From assembly GCF_017301635.1 (NCBI RefSeq), contig NZ_CP071091.1:3980001-4044000 (forward strand): DNA of 64,000 bases, written 5' to 3'. Under the pieces are notes generated by a model. It had not been told where the DNA came from and made no database searches. It was given only the letters and a program-made list of their open reading frames with translations. Both the position numbers and the translations under genes were made by a program. This DNA is from Myxococcus landrumus (GTDB lineage: Bacteria > Myxococcota > Myxococcia > Myxococcales > Myxococcaceae). Shown in pieces: positions 35,534 through 44,338 of the stretch. Within the stretch, counting starts at the first letter, position 1. The number at the start of each line of letters is the position of its first letter.

Positions 35534-36517
35534 ATGGCTGCACCCGAAGGCACTCAAGGCAACGGCGGCGACGAGGCCGGCATGTTCGCCAATCGGCTCC
35601 GCAAGGGCGCGAAGCACTTCCGCAAGTGGGCCCGCGCCCAGGGGCTGACGGCCTTCCGCGTCTATGACCGGGACATTCCCGAGTACCCCTTCGCCATCGA
35701 CTGCTACGGCGACTGCGTCCACGTCACGGAGTACCCGCGCCGCCGCGCGCTCAAGTCCGGCACCGCGGAGACGCAGCGGACCGAGGTGCTCGACGCCGTG
35801 GCCTCGGTGCTGGAGGTCCCCACCGAGCGCATCTTCGTGAAGACGCACACGCCCCAGCCCTGGGGCCGCGCGCAGTACGGCCGGGTGGGCGAGGGCAGCG
35901 GGCGGCTCGTCGTGGAGGAGCGAGGGCTGAAGTTCTGGGTCAACCTGGGCGACTACCTGGACACCGGCCTCTTCATGGACCACCGCGACACCCGGCAGCG
36001 GGTCCGCGAGGAAGCCAAGGGCAAGCGCTTCCTCAACCTCTTCGCGTACACGGGCGCCTTCACCGTCTACGCCGCGGCGGGGGGTGCCGCGAAGACGGTG
36101 ACGGTGGACCTGTCCAACACCTACCTGGACTGGGCCGAGGACAACCTGGACCTGAACGGCCTGGCGAACTCACGCCACGAGCTCATCCGCGCGGACGCGA
36201 AGGCGTGGGTGGAGGCCCAGGCGGAGGGAACGGAGCGCTATGACCTCATCGTCTGCGACCCGCCCTCGTTCTCCACGTCGAAGAAGATGACGGGCTCGTT
36301 CAACGTGCAGCGAGACCACGTGCGGCTCTTGGATGCGCTCCGGGCGTTGCTCGCGCCCGGAGGAGTCCTCTACTTCTCCAACAACTTCCTCGGCTTCCAG
36401 CTCGACGCCAAGGCCGCGCGCGGCTGGAAGTCCGTGGAAGAGCTCACGCCCGCCTCCATCCCCGAGGACTTCCAACGCAAGGACATCCACCGCTGCTGGC
36501 GGATGGTGGCGCCCTGA
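35534..36517 (+). CDS. RlmK-like 23S rRNA methyltransferase
   Basis: 327 aa from the ATG at 35534, which has GGAAGG upstream; ATGs at 35516 and 35582 are alternatives. PUA-less class I methyltransferase close to the C-terminal half of E. coli RlmKL: FANRLRKGAKHFRKWARAQGLTAFRVYDRDIPEYPFAID, LDTGLFMDHRDTR, NLFAYTGAFTVYAA, VDLSNTYLDWAEDNLDLN and CDPPSFSTSKKM. RlmK makes m7G2069 in 23S rRNA. The RlmL half is not attached or nearby. Confidence 0.88.
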   Translation: MAAPEGTQGNGGDEAGMFANRLRKGAKHFRKWARAQGLTAFRVYDRDIPEYPFAIDCYGDCVHVTEYPRRRALKSGTAETQRTEVLDAVASVLEVPTERIFVKTHTPQPWGRAQYGRVGEGSGRLVVEERGLKFWVNLGDYLDTGLFMDHRDTRQRVREEAKGKRFLNLFAYTGAFTVYAAAGGAAKTVTVDLSNTYLDWAEDNLDLNGLANSRHELIRADAKAWVEAQAEGTERYDLIVCDPPSFSTSKKMTGSFNVQRDHVRLLDALRALLAPGGVLYFSNNFLGFQLDAKAARGWKSVEELTPASIPEDFQRKDIHRCWRMVAP

Positions 36518-36535
36518 GCCCTCCCGGGCGCCACC
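36505..36535. terminator. Hairpin spanning the methyltransferase stop codon
   Basis: GGTGGCGCCC / GGGCGCCACC, a perfect 10-bp stem with an 11-nt loop that contains the TGA stop, in the convergent gap with the Cys-rich gene. Confidence 0.5.
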
Positions 36536-36544
36536 GCTCACCGA

Positions 36545-37699
36545 CTACCGCCAGCAGGCGTTGTTGACGCAGCGCTCGCCCGCGGGGCACTCGCAGTTCG
36601 CAAGGCACGCATTGCCGCTGCCCTGGGGCCTGCAGGCGCCCTCGGTGCACACCTGCGACGCGGGGCACTCGCAGTTGGCGCGGCACACCGTGCCCGCGTC
36701 AGGCGAGGGCGGAGGCAGTTGGCAGGCGCCATTGGTGCAGACCTGACCGGAGGGGCACTCGCAGTTGGCCGTGCACGCGGGACCGGGGCCCGCGTCCGGA
36801 GGAGGCGGCGGCGCGCGGCAGTATCCCTCCGTGCACACCTCACCCGAGGGGCAGTCGCAGTTGGCCTGGCACGCCTTGCCCGGGTCCGGCTGCGAGGGGC
36901 GGCACTGGCCATTCGCGCAGACCTGGCCGGAGGGGCAGTCGCAGTTCGCGCGGCACTCGCCACCGTGGGGAATGGGCTGGCAGTAGCCAATCTCGCAGGT
37001 GTGGTCCGCGGAGCACTCGGTGGTGGACGAGCACTGCGCGCGGCACTGGCCATTCACGCAATCCTTGCCCCCCGTGCAGTCCGCCGCCGAGTAGCACGCG
37101 TTGGGGTCCCTGGGACGCGGGCGGCAGACATTGGCGCTGCACGTCTCGGTGCTGGAGCACTGTCCATCCGTGGTGCAGCCGCGGTGGCACTGGTTGTTGA
37201 TGCAGTAGTTCCCCGCGCCACAATCCTTGTTCACCCAGCACTGCGGAGGCGGTCCCGCGTCGCCGGTCGGCGGATGCCCGCCATCCGGGCGAGGGCCGCC
37301 GTCGGGGCGCGGGCCGCCATCCGGACGCGGGCCCCCATCGGCGGTGCCACCATCCCTCGACGGAGGCGTGCTGGGGGCGCAGAAGCCCGCTTCACACCGG
37401 CCCCCTTCGCCGCAATCGCCAGCACGCGTGCAGGGCTGGAGGCAGACCGAGTTGATGCAGACCTCGGAGCGACCACAGTCAACGGACGAGAAGCAATCTC
37501 GAGCATTCGGCGAGCGGTCCCGACAGTAACCGGCACGGCAGAACTGGTCCGACTCACAGTCGCTGCTCGAGACGCAGGCGCAGAGTTCGTCTTCATCCAT
37601 CCAGCCGTCGTCGTTCTCGTGGATGATGCAGCCTTGTAGGAAGGCCAACAGCAAGACGAGCGGCGTCAGCAAACCGCGTACGACGGGGGGATGCCTCAT
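36545..37699 (-). CDS. Modular Cys-rich lipoprotein
   Basis: 384 aa from the ATG at 37699. Lipobox FLQGC (C24). The mature part is a chain of 8-10 small disulfide modules of the type C-x2-DC-x5-C-x4-C, e.g. SSDCESDQFCRAGYC. A (DGGPRP)n linker near 130-155 separates them from five near-identical C-terminal copies of ANCDCPSGQVCANGQC. Such EGF/Dickkopf-like arrays are common on myxobacterial surfaces; binding partner unknown. It is divergent from the sigma-factor gene across an AT-rich palindrome. Confidence 0.85.
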   Translation of the reverse strand: MRHPPVVRGLLTPLVLLLAFLQGCIIHENDDGWMDEDELCACVSSSDCESDQFCRAGYCRDRSPNARDCFSSVDCGRSEVCINSVCLQPCTRAGDCGEGGRCEAGFCAPSTPPSRDGGTADGGPRPDGGPRPDGGPRPDGGHPPTGDAGPPPQCWVNKDCGAGNYCINNQCHRGCTTDGQCSSTETCSANVCRPRPRDPNACYSAADCTGGKDCVNGQCRAQCSSTTECSADHTCEIGYCQPIPHGGECRANCDCPSGQVCANGQCRPSQPDPGKACQANCDCPSGEVCTEGYCRAPPPPPDAGPGPACTANCECPSGQVCTNGACQLPPPSPDAGTVCRANCECPASQVCTEGACRPQGSGNACLANCECPAGERCVNNACWR

Positions 37700-37789
37700 G
37701 GGCGGGGACTCCGAGCTTTCGGGAACCGGTCCGGCCACCGGGTGGGTTGTCCGGTTTCACCCGCGTTCGTCTCCAAGGCGCTGACGGAT

Positions 37790-37810
37790 GATCAAAAATC
37801 TTTTTTGATC
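37790..37810. promoter_or_regulatory. AT-rich inverted repeat between Cys-rich lipoprotein and sigma-factor genes
   Basis: GATCAAAAA and TTTTTGATC, perfect 9-nt arms around a TCT spacer, placed 91 nt from one start and 126 nt from the other. In about 70% GC DNA this stands out. It may be an operator shared by both genes. An intrinsic terminator is unlikely because transcription diverges here. Confidence 0.45.
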
Positions 37811-37935
37811 GTTCGCTGTCGCGGCGGCGACCCAGGGGGCGCGGAGGTAGTGTGCTGACCTGGACCTTTCACATGGACGGCGGGGAGTTCCTCCAGGGGG
37901 GGACCTCATGGCGCGTCCCGGAGGGAGAGCGTCCG

Positions 37936-38601
37936 GTGATTTTCCGTGAAGCCCAGGCGCTGTCAGCGACGGTGGCGCCCGAGGAGCGCCCGGGGCCCGA
38001 TTCCTCGTCACCTCTCACGTCGGATGACCAGCAGCTCCACCTGCTGGTGCGCCGGCTCCAGGAAGGGGACCTCACGGCCTTCGACCACATCTACGAATTG
38101 ACCCGGGTGGATGCCGCACGCACCTTGCGGCACCTGGTGGGCAATCGCGTCGACGTGGAGGACCTGCTCCAGGAGACGTACCTGCGGCTGCTGACGGCCG
38201 TGAAGGGTTACCGGGGCGAGTCGCGCTTCCGCACGTTCTTCTACCGGGTGTGCTCCAACGTCGCGCTCTCGCACCTGCGCTGGAAGCGGCGAAGGCCCGA
38301 GGACTCCGTCGCGGAGCCACCAGAGTGCGAGGCGCCAGGAGAGGACCCGGAGCGCGCCGCGGCCCGGCGGCAGGCGGCCCGGCTGGTGGAGGTGGCGTTG
38401 GAGCGGCTCAAGCCCAAGAAGCGAATCGTCTTCGTGTACTACGAGCTGTGCGGCATGAGCCCGGATGAAATCGCCGAGGCCGTGGGAAGCTCCCCCAACA
38501 CCGTCCGCAGCCGCCTCCACCACGCGCGACTGGAGTTCCACGAGGCCATGCAGCGACTGCTCGTCACCCGCCGCCCCGGAGGCGACCATGGCGCACCTTG
38601 A
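37936..38601 (+). CDS. ECF-type RNA polymerase sigma factor
   Basis: 221 aa. I chose the GTG at 37936 because GGAGGGAG lies 8 nt before it; the frame opens 28 codons earlier without a ribosome site. Region 2: LVRRLQEGDLTAFDHIYELT, DVEDLLQETYLRLLTAVKGYRGESRFRTFFYRVCSN. Region 4: LKPKKRIVFVYYELCGMSPDEIAEAVGSSPNTVRSRLHHARLEF. There is no extended domain. It overlaps the next gene, a zinc anti-sigma protein, by 14 nt, so it should be held inactive at the membrane until a signal arrives. Confidence 0.93.
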   Translation: MIFREAQALSATVAPEERPGPDSSSPLTSDDQQLHLLVRRLQEGDLTAFDHIYELTRVDAARTLRHLVGNRVDVEDLLQETYLRLLTAVKGYRGESRFRTFFYRVCSNVALSHLRWKRRRPEDSVAEPPECEAPGEDPERAAARRQAARLVEVALERLKPKKRIVFVYYELCGMSPDEIAEAVGSSPNTVRSRLHHARLEFHEAMQRLLVTRRPGGDHGAP

Positions 38602-40300
38602 GACCCGGGCGCTGTGGGCGCTGGCGGCCAACGAATCGAGCGCCGAGGAGACGACCCGCGCCCAGGCCCACCTGGGCCAATGCGCGAAGTGCACGGAGGA
38701 ACTGGAGCGCGTGCGGACGACACGCGCGATGTTGCAGGAGGCTCGGGCGGAGCAGCCTTCGGTGCCTTGGGATGCGCTGGGGACGAAGCTGCGGAGCCAG
38801 GCGGCGGCGCGGTTGGCGGCGGATGCATCACGGTGGCGCTGGCCCCGGATGCCGGTGGTGCAGTGGCCCTGGGGGCTCGCGCTCGCGGGCGCCGTCGCGG
38901 CGATGGTGGCCTTCTGGGTCGCGATTCCGAGGGAGCCTTCGACGCAAGCGAGCCCCGCGGACACGATGATTGCGGAGCAGCGCCCCACGGCGTCAGGGGC
39001 ACAGGTCGCGGAGACGGGGGCAACATCGTCGCGGGACAGCGACACCGCGCATGCGGAGAGCACCACGGGCGCGATGCTGAAGGAACGCGGGGGTGAGCTG
39101 CGTGAGCTTCGTGCCGGGATGCGCTTGGGCTCGGGCACGGCGGTCCAGACTCCGGCGCGAGCATCGGCGATGTTGCGGCTGCCGGACGCGAGTCGGGCGA
39201 AGCTCTCGGCGGAGTCGGAGGTGGAGCTGTCTCGCGCGGAGGCTCGAGATGTTCACCTCACGGTGCGTCAGGGTCGGTTGTCGGTGAAGGCCTCGCACAC
39301 CGAGCGACGCGGCTTCCGAGTGGACGTCGCGGACCTGCGCGTCTGGGTGGTGGGCACCGTGTTCACGGTGGAGAGAACGGCCGAAGGGGCCTCGGTCGCG
39401 GTGGCCGAGGGCCGCGTGCGAGTGGAGAGCGATGGCCGGCCGCCACGGATGGTGGGCGCTGGAGAGCGCATCGAACTGCGCGAGCGCGACAGGGACCTGA
39501 AACAAGAGCCCCTGTCCGGGGCAGACCGTGAAGCGCTGGACGCGGTGAACCAGGCTCCAGAGCCCGCGCTGCCGGAAGCCGGGCTCACCGTGCCCACGGC
39601 CGCGAACACGCCGGAGTCAGCCCAGGCCGTGCGCCCCGCCGTGGCTCATGCGCCGTCCACGGTGAAGCCGGCGCTCGCGACCACTCCGTCGACACAGCCG
39701 GAGCCCAGGTCGAAAGTCATGTCCGCGTCCATGGCGATGAAGCACGACAAGCCGCAGAGCCCTTCGTCCTCCGCGCCGCGCGCTGCGCCGGAGACGACGG
39801 TCCCTGAAGAGCCTCGGCCCACGACTGCCGTGGCGAAAGCAGGCAGTCCGTCAACGCCCTCGGGGAATCCAGAGCAGGAGTTCGCGCCCTACCCCGCGCC
39901 CTCGGTGGCGGAGTCGCTGCCGCCTCCTCCTGTGTCAAACGCGCCAGCCGTACCGCCTCCCGCGCCGCCGGTTCAGGTGGCACAGACGCCTCCGCCCAAG
40001 AGGAAGTCAGAGGGCCTCATCCCCATGTCGCTCCTGTCGAAGGACTCGGACGAGCGGTTCCTCGGCTATGCACGTCTCCAGATGGGGCCTCGGACGTGTG
40101 AGAACTTCCTCGCGGGACTGGAGGAGATTGCGGACAGAAGTCCTCGCACGGACCATCGCGAGCAGGCGCGCTATCTCCGTGCGCGCTGCTTCGAGGAACG
40201 GCTCCAGGGCCAGGACGCGAAGATGGAGTACCGCCAATACCTCAACGAGTTCCCACGCGGCCGCTACGTGCGCGAGGCAGGGGCCGCCATCCTTCCCTGA
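38588..40300 (+). CDS. Membrane anti-sigma factor with FecR domain and TPR-like tail
   Basis: 570 aa from the ATG at 38588. Residues 1-50 hold a zinc anti-sigma motif (H28, C32, C35 in AHLGQCAKC). One TM helix (about 94-114) is followed by a periplasmic FecR domain (about 175-300: LRAGMRLGSGTAVQTPARASAMLRLPD, VVGTVFTVE, VAVAEGRVRVES). A Pro/Ala/Ser linker of about 190 residues and a C-terminal TPR-like helix pair (495-570, HREQARYLRARCFEERLQG) follow. Fusing the anti-sigma and FecR parts in one chain couples an envelope signal to the sigma factor. No TonB receptor is adjacent. Confidence 0.88.
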   Translation: MAHLETRALWALAANESSAEETTRAQAHLGQCAKCTEELERVRTTRAMLQEARAEQPSVPWDALGTKLRSQAAARLAADASRWRWPRMPVVQWPWGLALAGAVAAMVAFWVAIPREPSTQASPADTMIAEQRPTASGAQVAETGATSSRDSDTAHAESTTGAMLKERGGELRELRAGMRLGSGTAVQTPARASAMLRLPDASRAKLSAESEVELSRAEARDVHLTVRQGRLSVKASHTERRGFRVDVADLRVWVVGTVFTVERTAEGASVAVAEGRVRVESDGRPPRMVGAGERIELRERDRDLKQEPLSGADREALDAVNQAPEPALPEAGLTVPTAANTPESAQAVRPAVAHAPSTVKPALATTPSTQPEPRSKVMSASMAMKHDKPQSPSSSAPRAAPETTVPEEPRPTTAVAKAGSPSTPSGNPEQEFAPYPAPSVAESLPPPPVSNAPAVPPPAPPVQVAQTPPPKRKSEGLIPMSLLSKDSDERFLGYARLQMGPRTCENFLAGLEEIADRSPRTDHREQARYLRARCFEERLQGQDAKMEYRQYLNEFPRGRYVREAGAAILP

Positions 40301-40513
40301 GACCGACTCACGCACCTCACGATGCCAGAGCGGGCGCAGGCTTCGTCCACCACGGTGCATACCCACCAGGCCACGACAAGGCGCGCTCCTCCCGCGTCCA
40401 TGCCGTTGGCCTGGGGGAGCAAACGGAGGCTTCAAGCACTTCGTCGCCTCACGCATGCGCAGCACGAAGTTTGGCGTGCGCGTGTGCCGCCCCCTCCACC
40501 TCGATGATGCGAG

Positions 40514-41704
40514 TCAGCCCTGGACGGCTTCGGGCTGCTTCACGCGCTTCATCGGCTCGCGCGCGTTGCCTCTGTCGACGAGCACACGCAGCACGGACTC
40601 CAGCGCGCGGATGCGAACTCCCGCGCGCCCAGGTGCCCAGAGCGGCACATCCGGACCACTCAAGAGCGCCATCGCGTGCTCCACGCTCCCAGCCTTCCCC
40701 TCCAGTGCCCTCGCCGTGGCGAGCCGCACGTTCCGCGCGGGCCTGCGGCTCACACCGCCCTCCCACAACAAATCCAGCGCGAACGACGTCCACACCGCCA
40801 GCTCATCACTCGGGCGCAGGAACCGCTCGAACCGCGCGAGCGCCTCGCTCCGAGGCTCCCCCGCCCTCAACACGTCCTCGGACAGCTCCACATGCAGCGG
40901 CGTGCTGCGAGCCAGTGGCTGCTCGGGAGCAATGACCGCCTCGAAGCGCTCGCCCGAGGCAGGCCTGCTCGCCACCAGATGCACCAGCTCCGCGGGAATG
41001 TCCGCTCCCGTCGGGTGCGCGTTCGCCTCGCCGTAGAACACGACCAGGTTCTCGAAGCTCTCCGCCAGCTCGCGCAGCTCCAGCGGCGGGCGCCATGGGC
41101 CGTAGTGGATGCGGCGCCGATTGGGCGACGTCCGCGTCGACTGTCGCCCCAACTGCGTGTCCACCATGTACTCGAACGCGCGCAGCATCGTGTCGAAGCG
41201 CTCGGGCTCGCCCTCCAGCAGCCCGAGGATCTCCACCACCGCCTCGATGGTCGAGACGCAGTGGTCCGCGGGCTCCGCGCGAATGCGGTAGTTGCTCGGA
41301 CGTCGCGGCACGAAGCCGATGCGGGGCAGCCCGGCGAGCACCGGGTTGCGGCTGACGACCTTCTTCGCCTGCGGCCACGTGCCGTCCACGACGATGAGCG
41401 TCTCTGGCGGACGCATCCGCGCCTGCTCCACGGAGATGGCTTCCTCCCCCGGGAAGAGCACCGCGACGGACTCGGGCCGCGCGGCCAGTTCCTCCAGCCG
41501 CGCATGTCCGGTGAAGTCCACCCCCTGGTGCAGCTCGGAGTTCGCCAGCGCCAGGTGCGCCATGCGCGCCGTACCAATGGCCACGCGCCGCTCACGCGGG
41601 TGCTGGAGGAAGACGACGCGGGTGCGCGTGTCCAACCGGGGCGGCAGTTGCGAGCAGTAGCAAGCGCTCTCGGGGCGGCGGCAGCGAAGACAAAGGGAAC
41701 GCAC
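40514..41704 (-). CDS. DTW-domain tRNA-uridine aminocarboxypropyltransferase
   Basis: 396 aa. Zinc cysteines C5, C8, C15 and C17 (CLRCRRPESACYC) and the DTW signature VVDGTWPQAKKV (D107-W110), then LPRIGF and YRIRAEPADHCVSTIEAV. These define TapT/YfiP-type enzymes that add acp3 to U47 of tRNA. Residues about 200-396 extend well past the DTW domain with a helical part unknown to me. A 213-nt spacer separates it from the anti-sigma gene; I see no gene in it. Confidence 0.88.
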   Translation of the reverse strand: MRSLCLRCRRPESACYCSQLPPRLDTRTRVVFLQHPRERRVAIGTARMAHLALANSELHQGVDFTGHARLEELAARPESVAVLFPGEEAISVEQARMRPPETLIVVDGTWPQAKKVVSRNPVLAGLPRIGFVPRRPSNYRIRAEPADHCVSTIEAVVEILGLLEGEPERFDTMLRAFEYMVDTQLGRQSTRTSPNRRRIHYGPWRPPLELRELAESFENLVVFYGEANAHPTGADIPAELVHLVASRPASGERFEAVIAPEQPLARSTPLHVELSEDVLRAGEPRSEALARFERFLRPSDELAVWTSFALDLLWEGGVSRRPARNVRLATARALEGKAGSVEHAMALLSGPDVPLWAPGRAGVRIRALESVLRVLVDRGNAREPMKRVKQPEAVQG

Positions 41705-41843
41705 AGCCCGGCTTTACGGCACGGCCCGGGGCCGGGCAAGCACTGCCGGTGGAGGACCCCACAGCCCGCCTGGCGCTCCAGCGCCTGCCCCCGCCGGGAA
41801 GAAGCCCCCCACCGCCCCCTGAAGGCGGGGTACACAGCCCCTC

Positions 41844-42608
41844 GTGAACCTGCTGCTGCTCTTCGACGAGGACTTCCTGCCGGACGGAACCGCGCGCCTC
41901 ACCGGCCGCCGAGCCCAGCACGCTCGAGAGGTCCTCCGCGCCGAACCCGGCGAATCCCTGCGCGTCGGCCGCCTGGGGGGCCTCATCGGCACGGGCGAGG
42001 TGATGGAGAACAGCCCCGGCCTCCTCCACCTCCGCGTCACCCTCACCGAGCCCCCTCCCCCCCGAGCGGGCATCGACCTGCTGCTCGCCATTCCCCGGCC
42101 CAAGGCCCTCAAGAAGGTCCTCCCCGCCCTGGCCTCCCTCGGCGTGGACCGCATCGTCCTGGTCAACGCCGCCCGCGTGGAGAAGAGCTACTTCGACTCC
42201 AAGGTCCTCGACGGCGCCTTCGTCCGGGACCTCCTGCTCCAGGGCCTGGAACAGGCACGTGACACCCACCTCCCGGAAGTCCTCGTCCGCGAGCGCTTCC
42301 GCCCCTTCGTCGAGGACGAGCTCGACTCCGTGTTTCCCACCAGCGCCGCCCGCCTGCTCCCCCACCCTCCGGCGACCCAGCCCCTGCGCGCCGTGGCCGC
42401 GGCGGCCGGCCAGCGCTCCGTCCTCGCCATCGGTCCGGATGGGGGTTGGGTGTCTTTCGAGGCGCAACTGTTGGAATCCCACGGTTTCCGCCCCTTCTCG
42501 CTGGGGCCTCGAATCCTCCGGGTAGAGACGGCGGTTCCCGTGCTCGTCGGGCAAGTGGCCCTTCTCGCGGAAGACAATGCTCCGCGTCAGGATGCATCTC
42601 GGGCTTGA
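41844..42608 (+). CDS. rsmE: 16S rRNA (U1498-N3)-methyltransferase
   Basis: 254 aa, GTG start. N-terminal PUA-like part (ARLTGRRAQHAREVLRAEPGESLRVG) and a SPOUT knot with LAIGPDGGWVSFEAQLL and LGPRILRVETA, the RsmE signatures. The lysine-rich LLAIPRPKALKKVLP segment also fits. It methylates N3 of U1498 in 16S rRNA. It is the first gene of a plus-strand pair with the aminopeptidase. Confidence 0.95.
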   Translation: MNLLLLFDEDFLPDGTARLTGRRAQHAREVLRAEPGESLRVGRLGGLIGTGEVMENSPGLLHLRVTLTEPPPPRAGIDLLLAIPRPKALKKVLPALASLGVDRIVLVNAARVEKSYFDSKVLDGAFVRDLLLQGLEQARDTHLPEVLVRERFRPFVEDELDSVFPTSAARLLPHPPATQPLRAVAAAAGQRSVLAIGPDGGWVSFEAQLLESHGFRPFSLGPRILRVETAVPVLVGQVALLAEDNAPRQDASRA

Positions 42609-42641
42609 AGGGCCCTGGCCGCTGTTCAAGAGTTCCGCGCC

Positions 42642-44270
42642 ATGGCCACGTCCATCCCGTCGTCCTCGGTCGCTTCCGACAGCACGCAGCCCGCTATCGG
42701 TGAGCAGCAGCCCCTCGTCACGTCCGAGCCCCAGGCTCCGGCGGCGAAGCCCGCCAGCCACGACTCGGTACCGCCCCCTGCGCTGTTGGACTTCATGCTG
42801 AAGAGCTGGAAGCCCTCCGCGCAGAAGCTCCCTCCGAAAATCAAGTACGCCGAGGCCTTCAAGGCGCGCCGCCAGGCGCTGTCGAAGGCCTACCCCGGTG
42901 AGACGCTCGTCATCCCCACCGGCCACGAGAAGGTGCGCGCCAACGACACCTACTACCGCTTCCGGCCGGGCACGGACTTCTACTACCTCACCGGCAACCT
43001 GGAGCCGGACTGCGTGCTGGTGCTCGAGCCGAAGGACGGCGGCGGGCACACGGACATCCTCTTCGTGGAGCCCAACCCGGGCCGCTCCGACGCGACGTTC
43101 TACACGGACCGCGTGAAGGGTGAGCTGTGGGTGGGCCCGCGCCTGGGCGTGCCGGAGAGCCGCGCGCGGCATGACGTGGACGAGGCACGCGGCCTCGACA
43201 CGCTGGCCGACTACCTGAAGGGGCTCAAGGCGACGTCGGCGCGCGTGCTGCGAGGCCACTCGGCGAAGGTGGATGGCGCGGTGGCCGAGGGCGGCGAGCG
43301 CGACAAGTCCCTGGCCACGACGCTGTCGGAGATGCGCCTCATCAAGGACGCGCAGGAGCTGCGTGAGCTCCAAACCTCCATCGACGCCACGCAGCGCGGG
43401 TTCGAGGACGTCATCCGCAGCATGAAGGCGGACGCCAAGAGCGAGCGCTACGTAGAGGGTGTCTTCAACCTGCGCGCCCGCGTGGAAGGCAACGACGTCG
43501 GCTACAACACCATCGCCGCCAGCGGCTCTCACGCGTGCGTGCTGCACTGGACGCGCAACGACGGCCCGCTCGTCCCGGGCGAGCTGCTGCTCCTGGACGC
43601 GGGCGTCGAGGGCCACACGCTCTACACCGCGGACATCACCCGCACGCTGCCCATCACCGGCCGCTTCTCGCCGGAGCAGAAGGCCATCTACGACCTCGTC
43701 TATGCCTCGCAGGAGGCGGCCTTCGCCGCGGTGAAGCCGGGCAACGACTTCATGGAGCCCAACCGCGCCGCCATGAAGGTGCTGGCCGAGGGCCTGGAGA
43801 AGCTGGGCATCCTCGAGGACGCCGCCGAGGCGCTCAAGGACGAGCACCAGTTCTACAAGCGCTACTCGCTGCACAACGTCAGCCACATGCTCGGCCTGGA
43901 TGTGCACGACTGCGCGCAGGCGCGGCAGGAGGCGTACAAGTACGGCAAGCTCCAGGCGGGCATGGTGCTCACGGTGGAGCCGGGCCTGTACTTCCAGAAG
44001 GACGACCTCACGGTGCCCGCGCGCTACCGCGGCATCGGCGTGCGCATCGAGGACGACCTCGTCGTCACCGCGCGCGGCTGCAAGGTGCTCTCCGGCAACA
44101 TCCCGCGCACGGTGAAGGACATCGAGGCGTGGATGAGCGGCGTGTGGAACGCCGACAAGGCCCCCGCGAAGTCGCAGGGCAAGAAGGCCGCCTCGAAGAA
44201 GCAGGACAAGTCCCCCGCGAAGGCGAAGGACAAGAAGGCGAAGAAGGCCAAGGCCGGCAAGCGCAAGTAG
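42642..44270 (+). CDS. Xaa-Pro aminopeptidase (aminopeptidase P, M24B)
   Basis: 542 aa. The N-terminal aminopeptidase-P domain has YYRFRPGTDFYYLTGNLEPD. The pita-bread fold carries the two-metal ligands: Asp in LLLDAGVEG and TADITRTLP, His in HNVSHMLGLDVHD, Glu in LTVEPGLYF and VRIEDDLVVT. It removes N-terminal residues that precede proline. The last 35 residues are an almost pure Lys/Ala/Ser tail (KKAASKKQ, KAKDKKAKKAKAGKRK), resembling nucleic-acid-binding tails and unusual for the family. The first 40 residues are Pro/Ala/Ser-rich and disordered-looking. Confidence 0.95.
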   Translation: MATSIPSSSVASDSTQPAIGEQQPLVTSEPQAPAAKPASHDSVPPPALLDFMLKSWKPSAQKLPPKIKYAEAFKARRQALSKAYPGETLVIPTGHEKVRANDTYYRFRPGTDFYYLTGNLEPDCVLVLEPKDGGGHTDILFVEPNPGRSDATFYTDRVKGELWVGPRLGVPESRARHDVDEARGLDTLADYLKGLKATSARVLRGHSAKVDGAVAEGGERDKSLATTLSEMRLIKDAQELRELQTSIDATQRGFEDVIRSMKADAKSERYVEGVFNLRARVEGNDVGYNTIAASGSHACVLHWTRNDGPLVPGELLLLDAGVEGHTLYTADITRTLPITGRFSPEQKAIYDLVYASQEAAFAAVKPGNDFMEPNRAAMKVLAEGLEKLGILEDAAEALKDEHQFYKRYSLHNVSHMLGLDVHDCAQARQEAYKYGKLQAGMVLTVEPGLYFQKDDLTVPARYRGIGVRIEDDLVVTARGCKVLSGNIPRTVKDIEAWMSGVWNADKAPAKSQGKKAASKKQDKSPAKAKDKKAKKAKAGKRK

Positions 44271-44297
44271 GTCGCGCGCCATCCGCCTGGAGCAGAC

Positions 44298-44325
44298 GGC
44301 CCGGAGCCCTTGAGCGCTCCGGGCC
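44298..44325. terminator. Bidirectional hairpin between aminopeptidase and AlkZ-like genes
   Basis: GGCCCGGAGC / GCTCCGGGCC, a perfect 10-bp stem with an 8-nt loop in the convergent gap. Confidence 0.6.
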
Positions 44326-44338
44326 ACTTCCGCTCGCG

